From positions 1,451,501 through 1,515,500 of the forward strand of contig NZ_CP020028.1 of assembly GCF_002240415.1 (NCBI RefSeq): a stretch of 64,000 nucleotides of DNA, read 5' to 3'. This stretch comes from Paenibacillus kribbensis. Lineage in GTDB: Bacteria > Bacillota > Bacilli > Paenibacillales > Paenibacillaceae. Shown here in pieces: positions 38,313 to 45,043 of this stretch (within the stretch, counting starts at the first letter, position 1; each line of letters starts with the position of its first letter). The notes under the pieces were generated by a model that worked only from the letters and a program-made list of their open reading frames with translations, did not search any database and was not told where the DNA came from. Made by a program: the position numbers and the translations under genes.

Positions 38313-39413
38313 TCAGTGTGAACGTTTATAAAAAGGCGCTGCTACCACCTCGGCGCGCAGGCGTTTGCCACGGATCTCGACCTCCAGCGGTGTGGATAGC
38401 GTGCTAAAACGGCTGTCCACCAGGGCCAGACCCAGATTGCGCTTTAAGGTTGGCGACTGGGTTCCCGTTGTAACCTCACCGATTTGCTGTCCTTCCGCGA
38501 ATACCGGGTAATGGGCGCGCGGGATACCGCGATCCAGCAATTCCAGTCCGATCAGCTTGCGGGGAATACCTTGCTCCTTCTGACGCTGCAGCGCTTCTCT
38601 GCCGATAAAATCTCCCTTGCCCAGCTTAACGAAAAAGCCCAAGCCAGCCTCAAGCGGTGAAATCGTGGCAGATAGCTCTTGTCCGTACAAGGGCAGCCGT
38701 GCCTCAAAGCGCAGCGTATCCCGGGCACCAAGCCCGGCGGGAATCAGACCATACGACTCACCTGCGCGAAGCAATCCTTCCCATACAGCGGCTGCTTCCG
38801 CTGCAGGTATATACATTTCAAAACCATCTTCACCTGTATATCCGGTGCGGGAGACGAGTGCTTTCACTCCGAACAGCTGCACGTTCTCACGGAATCGGAA
38901 GGAGGCCAGATTGGTTATATCCGTATCTGTCACGGCTGCCATAATACGCGCTGCTTCCGGGCCTTGCAACGCCAGCAATGCTATGGCATCCGACACATTT
39001 TCGAGATGAACGGATGCAGGCGCGTGGCGCATAAGCCAATCCCAATCCTTGTCGATGTTGGAGGCATTGACAACCAGCATGTAGCGCTCCGGTCCTTTGC
39101 AGTACACAAGCAGGTCATCCACCACACCACCATCGGGGTAACACAAGAGCGAGTACTGGGCCTGACCCGGTTCCAACTGGCTGACATCGTTCGTCGTTAC
39201 TTGTTGCAGAAAAGCTTGGGCTTCTTTGCCTTCAACCAAAAACTCGCCCATATGCGATACATCGAATAATCCCGCATGTTGGCGGACGGCCTCATGCTCC
39301 TTTTGAATGCCGCTAAACTGCACAGGGAGCTCCCAACCTCCAAAGTCAATGCAACGGACTCCGGGCAGCGTCCCGTAAGAAGAATACAGCGGTGTTCTTC
39401 GCAAGTTAGTCAT
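38313..39413 (-). CDS. gcvT: Aminomethyltransferase (glycine cleavage T-protein)
   Basis: 366-residue THF-dependent enzyme releasing ammonia and methylene-THF from aminomethyl-lipoyl GcvH. It has an N-terminal GcvT fold with [13 protein letters not shown] and the C-terminal barrel with [16 protein letters not shown] and [27 protein letters not shown] precedes the ATG by about 6 bp. First gene of the unit, placed behind the tandem glycine riboswitch. Confidence 0.96.
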   Translation of the reverse strand: MTNLRRTPLYSSYGTLPGVRCIDFGGWELPVQFSGIQKEHEAVRQHAGLFDVSHMGEFLVEGKEAQAFLQQVTTNDVSQLEPGQAQYSLLCYPDGGVVDDLLVYCKGPERYMLVVNASNIDKDWDWLMRHAPASVHLENVSDAIALLALQGPEAARIMAAVTDTDITNLASFRFRENVQLFGVKALVSRTGYTGEDGFEMYIPAAEAAAVWEGLLRAGESYGLIPAGLGARDTLRFEARLPLYGQELSATISPLEAGLGFFVKLGKGDFIGREALQRQKEQGIPRKLIGLELLDRGIPRAHYPVFAEGQQIGEVTTGTQSPTLKRNLGLALVDSRFSTLSTPLEVEIRGKRLRAEVVAAPFYKRSH

Positions 39414-39445
39414 TTTTCCACTCCTATCCGGTGTGATCGGCTAAA

Positions 39446-39507
39446 CAAAAAAGACAGGCTGAAAAAAACGTATAGACGGCGGTCCATACTCTTTTTTCAG
39501 CTCTGTC
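39446..39507 (-). terminator. Riboswitch expression platform: intrinsic terminator before gcvT
   Basis: On the minus strand a long helix starts with GACAG (the 3' edge of aptamer 2), runs through GCTGAAAAAA and GAGTATGGAC, and returns through GTCTATAC, GTTTTTTTCAGC and CTGTC before TTTTTT. Sharing of GACAG with the aptamer closing helix implies an ON switch: glycine binding prevents the terminator. Confidence 0.8.
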
Positions 39508-39772
39508 CTTGATACCTGAAAGTTACCCCGGTGTGCACCAGGTTTCCTCTTGGGTGATCCGCTCCATGGCGAATGCTCTCCAGAGATGCGTCCGGCAGAG
39601 GTCCTTTTGCCTGAGAGATTCACCTGCCGTGCAGGTTTACTCCTTCGGCGCTACCTTCGGGAATATTGTATGTTACCGATGGATACAGATAACAACATAA
39701 TCCGATTCGCATGTACCTCTGTCTCACAAGCAGTAACAGCTATGCGAATCCTGGCAGTCTCTCCCTCCGCGT
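39500..39772 (-). ncRNA. Tandem glycine riboswitch controlling gcvT-gcvPA-gcvPB
   Basis: Two aptamers in tandem on the minus strand. Aptamer 1 runs from GGAGAGAC (39765-39758) to CCGAAGGAGTAAAC, then GTGAATCTCTCAGGCAAAAG and GGACCTCTG. Aptamer 2 has CTCTGGAGAG, CACCCAAGAGGAAAC, CTTTCAGGTATCAAGG and ACAGAG. These are the conserved core strings of gcvT-type switches. Aptamer 1 carries an extra-long region (about 108 nt, 39649-39756) with its own stem GATTCGCATA/TGCGAATC. The expression platform is the terminator at 39446-39507. Confidence 0.93.
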
Positions 39773-39825
39773 TCATCCGCGTTTGCAGTTGTCGGGGTAT
39801 TTCCACAAGCATTGGCTATAACCCA

Positions 39826-39854
39826 TTAATACGCAAATTCATTCAAAATGTCAA
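39826..39854 (-). promoter_or_regulatory. Promoter of the gcvT operon
   Basis: On the minus strand TTGACA (39854-39849), 17-bp spacer, TATTAA (39831-39826), about 55 bp before aptamer 1. Confidence 0.7.
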
Positions 39855-39910
39855 TAAAAATGTCATGAAAATCAATCTAAAAAACATTTAATACATAAAT
39901 AAGGATATGT

Positions 39911-39955
39911 AAGCGTTTGTTGTACCTTGTCGTATTTTGGTTTACAACGCTTTTT
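39911..39955 (+). other. Hairpin in the gcvT-gcvH divergent gap
   Basis: AAGCGTT(T)GT (39911-39920) pairs with ACAACGCTT (39944-39952), with T residues after it. It lies between the divergent gcv promoters. It could insulate gcvH from upstream transcription. The left arm also resembles a degenerate cre site. Confidence 0.35.
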
Positions 39956-39986
39956 ACAGTGATATGAAGTATTTTTGTTAGTATTA

Positions 39987-40014
39987 TTGACATAGGTATT
40001 CTTGTTGTCATAAT
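39987..40014 (+). promoter_or_regulatory. Candidate gcvH promoter
   Basis: TTGACA (39987-39992), 16-bp spacer, CATAAT (40009-40014), about 65 bp before gcvH. No glycine aptamer lies between it and gcvH. Confidence 0.55.
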
Positions 40015-40079
40015 CTTAACCTGTCTAGTATAGGTGAGCAGAAGCAATTACATTCCCTTGGAAGTGAGGCGGAAGCAGG

Positions 40080-40475
40080 ATGAGCGAAGTGAAACAGCAG
40101 CTTTGGTATACGGAGGAGCATGAATGGGTTGAGCGTATAGAGGATGGAAAGGTTCGAATCGGTATTACAGATTTTGCACAGCACCAACTGGGTGACATTG
40201 TTTTTGTGGAGTTGCCTGAGGAGGGAGCAGCAATTGAACAAGGAGCGGAGGTTGGTACCATTGAATCGGTGAAGACGGTATCCGATTTGTTTTCTCCGGT
40301 GACGGGAACCGTATTAAGGGTGAATGAAACGTTGGAAACTACGCCTGAGCTGGTTAACGAGTCTCCCTATGAAAAAGGCTGGATGATCGAGGTCGAGATC
40401 AGCAACGATGTGGAGGAAGCTCTGGGCAAGCTATTGTCTGCGGATGAGTACGAGAGATTGACTGCCGAAGGGTAA
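40080..40475 (+). CDS. gcvH: Glycine cleavage system H protein
   Basis: 131-residue lipoyl carrier shuttling the aminomethyl group between P-, T- and L-proteins; in Firmicutes GcvH also supports lipoate relay. The lipoylated Lys is K65 in ESVKTVSDL, and the start LWYTEEHEWV is typical. It is transcribed away from gcvT-gcvPA-gcvPB, from its own promoter, and so escapes the riboswitch. This fits a role beyond glycine cleavage. Confidence 0.96.
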   Translation: MSEVKQQLWYTEEHEWVERIEDGKVRIGITDFAQHQLGDIVFVELPEEGAAIEQGAEVGTIESVKTVSDLFSPVTGTVLRVNETLETTPELVNESPYEKGWMIEVEISNDVEEALGKLLSADEYERLTAEG

Positions 40476-40542
40476 TAATAAAGTCATATCGTGTCGAAAA
40501 TTGAATAAGAGTGTCGTTTATTCGCTTGTGCTTGTATAAAAT

Positions 40543-40558
40543 GGGGCTGTCCCAAAAG
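40543..40558 (+). mobile_element. IS-end-like motif (possible remnant)
   Basis: GGGGCTGTCCCAAAAG is very like the terminal inverted repeats of several Firmicute insertion sequences (IS1182-type ends). No transposase or matching opposite end is visible, so it would be a scar at most. Confidence 0.3.
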
Positions 40559-40584
40559 AGTTCTTTTCGGATAGGAATAAGCCA

Positions 40585-40637
40585 AAAATGACCTCATATT
40601 CCACGGTGAAGTGTCAAGTGGAGGATGAGGTCATTTT
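40585..40637. terminator. Strong bidirectional hairpin between gcvH and the convergent secreted-protein gene
   Basis: AAAATGACCTCAT (40585-40597) pairs perfectly with ATGAGGTCATTTT (40625-40637), with an inner TCCAC/GTGGA stem. A- and T-rich flanks allow it to end both convergent transcripts. Confidence 0.75.
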
Positions 40638-40707
40638 ATATCAAATATTTTTCGTTTTGTTCATGCCGGTATCCGGCGTTTAAACTCTAGTCTGCGGATT
40701 GGCCATT

Positions 40708-42906
40708 TTAGCGCATATAGCCGCCCTTGCCGTCTGATCGGGCATAACCGTCTCTGAAGTTTTTCACAGAGGCCTCCAAACTTTCATAGCCTGCAAAGGA
40801 ACCGCCACTTATGGTATATCCCATATCATCGAAGAAATCGCCGTAAGTAACGGCCTGTCCGGTGGCTCCTCCATGTTCTCGCTTGCTGACCCCGCCGTGA
40901 CCAATCGAAAGCCCCTTAACTACGGCATGACCGCTCACAGTATAATATCCCTTCACTAAAGCGCTTTCGACCACCTGTCCATATTCCGAAACTTCTGCTT
41001 GTTCAGTAACAACGGCTTGATCCCCTACATGACCATGACCTGTTATTTTTGCAGAACCGTCCGCAATCGCATACCCGCTTAGGGTAGCGGATTCGCCGAT
41101 CTGGGCGCTTCCACGCACCAGCGCATAGTCTGTAATCTTGGCTGAGCCGCTTACTCTTGCGGCACCGCGCACCACAGCAGAATCTTCAATGCGGACATTC
41201 CCGGTCACGGTTGCACTGTCAAGAACCTTGGCATTCTTAGCCACATAGACACTATCATCGACCCGAGCGCTGTCGGCTACGAAACCTCCGCCATTTCTGT
41301 GTACGTGCCCCCTGATGCCGGTACTTTCTTCAACCTTACGCATTTGCGGTTCAGCATTTTCCAAGGTGACTTGATAAGGATATTGCGGTTTGGATTCAAA
41401 CGGAATATTTTTTTCGGAGAACTTTCTTTGCCAGCTTCCAATACCTATTTTAGTTTTTTGCATGCTTTCCAACGTAGGGGTTGCCGCCACGCTCAAATAA
41501 GCTTTTTCCCCGTTAAAGACTTCTTCCTGAACGGATTCCCCGTTACCGAAAGAACGGCTATACCGGCTTTTTCCATTCTTATTTTCAACGATAAGATATG
41601 CTTGCCAGCCAGCACCGTTTGCTTTAGCCAAGCCATCCAATTTGACTCGTACTGTGGTGGAGGAAGCGTTTGCAGGAATCTTTGCATCAAGCGGGATGAT
41701 GTTGTAGCCGGTAGCCTGAGGGGCACGCTCAGAAGGAATGGTATAGACATTCTCACTTCCATCCACTTTAAGCATCATCGTATAATACTGCTGCCAATAA
41801 AGTTCTCCGTACCTGAGCATGTTCTCGACATTGCGCTTGTAGAGCTTCTGATTACTGAAATCAAAAGTAGCCATTCTGCTGGCAAAACGGCCAATCATCT
41901 CCTGCACCTTTACTTGAGGATTAATTCTTTGGATCACCTCATAGATGGACTCCGTTGGGTTTTCCGGTTTCCCGGATTGCAGCAGCTTTGCGACAAAACC
42001 CGATCCGTAACCAGGTAAGCCATCCGGATTTTCCTCAAGGTATTTCAGGAGCGGCCAGGCTTCGTAATATGCCCGCCCATTTACGGCGGTCAACGTGCTT
42101 GCGCGTAAATATAGAGCGGAAAAGTCGGTTGCTCCCTCCGTACCTGACTGTTGTTTATAAGCGTCACTGGACGTGTATTCCTCGCGGAACCAGTTGCCCA
42201 CCGCTTCGCTCCAAGGGCCAAGGTAATCATTTCCTCTCCAGCTGTTGCTTCCTTGGGCAAATTGTACTACATGTCCAAATTCATGAGGGACTGGCAAACC
42301 TGGCTGCACTCTGGGACTCATGGCATCCGGAGCGCACATCAAGTATGGATACCCCTCTGAGTCAAGCCCGGCAAAAGCCCATCCCCCCTCGTAGAGATGA
42401 AGCCCGGTTCCCAGAATGACCACGTTGACCTTGTAATCTTTATTATCGCGTATCCACTCATGAGTCGAACGGGTAGGCGGTGTCATTTTAAGCTTATTTA
42501 TGAATAAATCCCAGTTATCCTCCAAAATCTTTGCATTTCCCTCCAGGAAAGCCTTGGTTACTTTTTTAGATTCCCCGCCGTTGCCCCATAGGAACTGAAA
42601 ATGCTCCGATTCGTATACATTGGCATTTGCTTTGGAAATCACTTCCGCATCATTATGAACACCGCGTACAGAGTAGGCTGCTTGTACCGCGTAGGCTGTT
42701 TCTACCGCGTAGGTTGCTTCTACCACATTTCGGCTCTCGCTAAGTGAATCGGCAACCATTTCTACTTCCGGCTCACTTTGAGCCGATACGCTCTGCGTAT
42801 GCAGAGACAGCCCCCCGGTAAATGCCAGTGTCATGGCCAAGGCACTCACTCCTGCTGCCAGCGCACGCTCTTTTCTTGTTTTTCTTGTCACATGTTTCTT
42901 CTTCAT
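40708..42906 (-). CDS. Secreted HEFGH-motif protein (DUF6055-like) with C-terminal left-handed beta-helix
   Basis: 732-residue predicted secreted protein. A basic, hydrophobic signal peptide (RKERALAAGVSALAMTLAFTGGLS, cleavage near residue 43) is followed by three near-repeats (ATYAVE, TAYAVQ, AAYSVR). A domain with PHEFGHVVQFAQ (H208, E209, H212) and a downstream Glu in WSEAVGNW (E234) forms an HExxH-type gluzincin-like site, and resembles DUF6055 proteins. Residues about 545-660 are a run of hexapeptide repeats (SARV, AKVL, ATVT, AVVR, ARVS, AKIT...) typical of left-handed beta-helices. A zinc protease acting on surface or host polymers is plausible but unproven. AAGGAG precedes the ATG. 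Confidence 0.75.
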   Translation of the reverse strand: MKKKHVTRKTRKERALAAGVSALAMTLAFTGGLSLHTQSVSAQSEPEVEMVADSLSESRNVVEATYAVETAYAVQAAYSVRGVHNDAEVISKANANVYESEHFQFLWGNGGESKKVTKAFLEGNAKILEDNWDLFINKLKMTPPTRSTHEWIRDNKDYKVNVVILGTGLHLYEGGWAFAGLDSEGYPYLMCAPDAMSPRVQPGLPVPHEFGHVVQFAQGSNSWRGNDYLGPWSEAVGNWFREEYTSSDAYKQQSGTEGATDFSALYLRASTLTAVNGRAYYEAWPLLKYLEENPDGLPGYGSGFVAKLLQSGKPENPTESIYEVIQRINPQVKVQEMIGRFASRMATFDFSNQKLYKRNVENMLRYGELYWQQYYTMMLKVDGSENVYTIPSERAPQATGYNIIPLDAKIPANASSTTVRVKLDGLAKANGAGWQAYLIVENKNGKSRYSRSFGNGESVQEEVFNGEKAYLSVAATPTLESMQKTKIGIGSWQRKFSEKNIPFESKPQYPYQVTLENAEPQMRKVEESTGIRGHVHRNGGGFVADSARVDDSVYVAKNAKVLDSATVTGNVRIEDSAVVRGAARVSGSAKITDYALVRGSAQIGESATLSGYAIADGSAKITGHGHVGDQAVVTEQAEVSEYGQVVESALVKGYYTVSGHAVVKGLSIGHGGVSKREHGGATGQAVTYGDFFDDMGYTISGGSFAGYESLEASVKNFRDGYARSDGKGGYMR

Positions 42907-42967
42907 TTTTTTCTCCTTTCTGTGTAACCCTCATTTTGTTTTGCAAATCCTTTTTCTGTTCATGGTC

Positions 42968-42998
42968 TTTATAAGCCATGCTCTTTGAGCGTTGTCAA
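42968..42998 (-). promoter_or_regulatory. Candidate promoter of the secreted HEFGH-protein gene
   Basis: On the minus strand TTGACA (42998-42993), 19-bp spacer (18 to TTATAA), TATAAA (42973-42968), about 60 bp before the start codon. Confidence 0.5.
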
Positions 42999-43054
42999 TG
43001 CACCCCCTTTCTCTTCATTTCAGGAAAAAAGAGTTCTCCTATTATTTTTATCGG

Positions 43055-43190
43055 TTGACAAAATGAAAAGTGAATACATTAATGTATGAATATACAATTT
43101 TATGGTTTGTATTTCCAAGCAGAAAAAAGAAGAAATTTCAATAGGGAGACTATAGAAATGGGACAATCAGATAAGCCCCATTTTTTGTTG
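43055..43190 (+). ncRNA. Candidate short transcript upstream of mtlA
   Basis: In the AT-rich 42907-43478 gap, a consensus TTGACA (43055-43060) with a 17-bp-spaced ATTAAT is followed about 70 bp later by a terminator: AAATGGG (43156-43162) pairs with CCCATTT (43177-43183), then T residues. A transcript of roughly 100 nt would result. No convincing coding frame with a Shine-Dalgarno lies in it. Speculative. Confidence 0.3.
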
Positions 43191-43359
43191 TTTTTTGGGC
43201 AGGCGTAATTACGTGTGTTTTCTTCTATTAAGAGGCTTGTCTCCTTGTAAGAGTAGTACAAATGACGGTATGGATTTCCGGCTAATTTTTATGGTTACAG
43301 GCCATATTAAGAAGAATTATGTAGGGTATAATACCTTATTGTTAATTTAAATTTAAATG

Positions 43360-43428
43360 TTGTCATCAACGTTCATGACGAAAGTACGTTTTCATTTCGT
43401 TGATGAAGATAACGCTGTCATTTAGTAT
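43360..43428 (+). promoter_or_regulatory. mtlA promoter and candidate MtlR operator
   Basis: TTGATG (43400-43405), 17-bp spacer, TAGTAT (43423-43428). Upstream are two overlapping inverted repeats: TTGTCAT/ATGACGAA (43360-43382) and CATCAACG/CGTTGATG (43364-43371 and 43398-43405, the latter covering the -35). AGATAACGCTGTCA (43407-43420) resembles a degenerate cre site. Weak promoter elements plus an upstream inverted repeat fit an activator such as MtlR. Confidence 0.5.
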
Positions 43429-43478
43429 GAATCTTGAGAAAAGGTAGTGTTGCTATTACCAACAAGGAGGATATGAAT

Positions 43479-44957
43479 ATGAGCACAGTGGACGCAAAGT
43501 CCAATTCAAATGGAGGCGCTCGCGTCGCCGTACAGCGTTTTGGCCGTTTTCTCAGCGGTATGGTTATGCCCAATATGGGAGCTTTTATCGCGTGGGGGTT
43601 GATTACGGCACTTTTCATTCCGACCGGATGGTTCCCGAACGAGGGTTTTGCCCAACTGGTTGATCCGATGAAAAATTATTTGCTGCCGCTGCTGATTGGT
43701 TACACAGGTGGCACGATGATTCACGGACAGCGCGGAGGTGTGATCGGGGCCATTATGACGATGGGTGTCATTGTGGGAGCAGATATCCCGATGTTTCTGG
43801 GCGCGATGGTAGCAGGTCCGCTCGCTGCATGGGTATTGAAGAAGTTCGACAAGGCTATTGAAGGCAAAGTCAAATCAGGTTTTGAAATGCTGGTCAATAA
43901 TTTCTCGGCCGGGATTATCGGTGCCATTCTAGCACTGCTTGCCCATGTGGCAATTGGCCCGTTTGTACAAATTATCAGTCAAGTGTTGTCAGCAGGGGTA
44001 CAGTTCCTCGTGAACGCAGGGCTTTTGCCGCTCGTCAACCTCATTATTGAGCCCGGAAAAGTATTATTTCTAAACAACGCACTGAATCACGGAGTATTGA
44101 GTCCAATTGCGCTGGAGGAAGCTGCAAGAACAGGCAAATCCGTTTTGTTCATGCTTGAATCCAACCCTGGGCCGGGGCTTGGTATTTTGCTGGCATACTG
44201 TCTGTTCGGTAAAGGATCTGCGAAGTCGTCGGCTCCTGGTGCAGTAATCATTCATTTTTTCGGCGGGATTCATGAAATTTATTTCCCTTACATTTTGATG
44301 AAGCCGATTCTGATTCTTGCTGCTATAGCGGGGGGCGTTGTAGGAACCTTCTGCTTCATGTTGACAGGTGCCGGACTGGTTGCTGCTCCTTCACCGGGCA
44401 GTATCATCGCTTATTTCCTGATGACACCAAAAGGCGGATATTTGCCAATGCTGAGCGGTGTGATAGCTGGGGCGGTCGTATCCTTTGCTGTTGCTGCAGT
44501 ACTACTCAAGACAGGTAAGCAAAAAGAAGAAGGGCTGGAGGAAGCTGCATCCCGCATGAAAGATATGAAAAATCAAAGCAAGGGTGCAAGCGCTAACGCC
44601 ACTGTAATGGAAGATAACCGCGAATCTGATCGTGCTGCCGAGATTGCCGCAGATCGAACGCTGAAGGACAAATCAGAAGTTAACAAGATCGTCTTTTCCT
44701 GTGATGCAGGTATGGGTTCAAGCGCTATGGGCGCCTCGATTTTACGCAAAAAAATGAAGCAGGCGGGTGTGGACGTTACGGTAACGAACACGGCAATCAG
44801 TGAAATTCCACAGGACGCGGATATTGTTATTACGCAAAAAACGTTGACAGAACGGGCTAAAACGGTAGCTCCGAATGCCGAGCACATTTCCATTGACAAT
44901 TTCCTGAAAAGCCCTGAGTACGAAGCGCTGGTGGAACGTCTGAAATCCGATTCTTAA
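43479..44957 (+). CDS. mtlA: Mannitol-specific PTS enzyme IICB
   Basis: 492-residue mannitol permease. The IIC membrane domain (about residues 20-345; SGMVMPNMGAFIAWGLITALFIP) is followed by a linker and the IIB domain with phospho-Cys about residue 408 in FSCDAGMGSSAMGA. There is no fused IIA domain; MtlF supplies it. The frame opens at TTG 43434, but AAGGAGG lies 8 bp before ATG 43479. First gene of mtlA-mtlR-mtlF-mtlD, an order known from Geobacillus. Confidence 0.95.
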   Translation: MSTVDAKSNSNGGARVAVQRFGRFLSGMVMPNMGAFIAWGLITALFIPTGWFPNEGFAQLVDPMKNYLLPLLIGYTGGTMIHGQRGGVIGAIMTMGVIVGADIPMFLGAMVAGPLAAWVLKKFDKAIEGKVKSGFEMLVNNFSAGIIGAILALLAHVAIGPFVQIISQVLSAGVQFLVNAGLLPLVNLIIEPGKVLFLNNALNHGVLSPIALEEAARTGKSVLFMLESNPGPGLGILLAYCLFGKGSAKSSAPGAVIIHFFGGIHEIYFPYILMKPILILAAIAGGVVGTFCFMLTGAGLVAAPSPGSIIAYFLMTPKGGYLPMLSGVIAGAVVSFAVAAVLLKTGKQKEEGLEEAASRMKDMKNQSKGASANATVMEDNRESDRAAEIAADRTLKDKSEVNKIVFSCDAGMGSSAMGASILRKKMKQAGVDVTVTNTAISEIPQDADIVITQKTLTERAKTVAPNAEHISIDNFLKSPEYEALVERLKSDS

Positions 44958-45031
44958 TTCCCGTAAAGTCAGGTCGTCTGTGTACAGTTTGTATTTCCTG
45001 CTGAAGGGATGAGAGCTTGGGAAGGAACGGT

Positions 45032-45043
45032 ATGCGCTTATGA
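45032..45043 (+). other. Three-codon ORF (Met-Arg-Leu-stop) overlapping the mtlR start
   Basis: AAGGAA (45022-45027) is 4 bp before ATG 45032 but 12 bp before the mtlR ATG at 45040. ATG-CGC-TTA-TGA ends on the ATGA that contains the mtlR start, so the mini-ORF could couple or limit mtlR translation. Confidence 0.4.

Noticed and set aside
39906..39925. CcpA cre site in TGTAAGCGTTTGTT between the gcv promoters
   Set aside because: Two mismatches at the conserved 3' CA, and the sequence is better explained as the arm of a hairpin.
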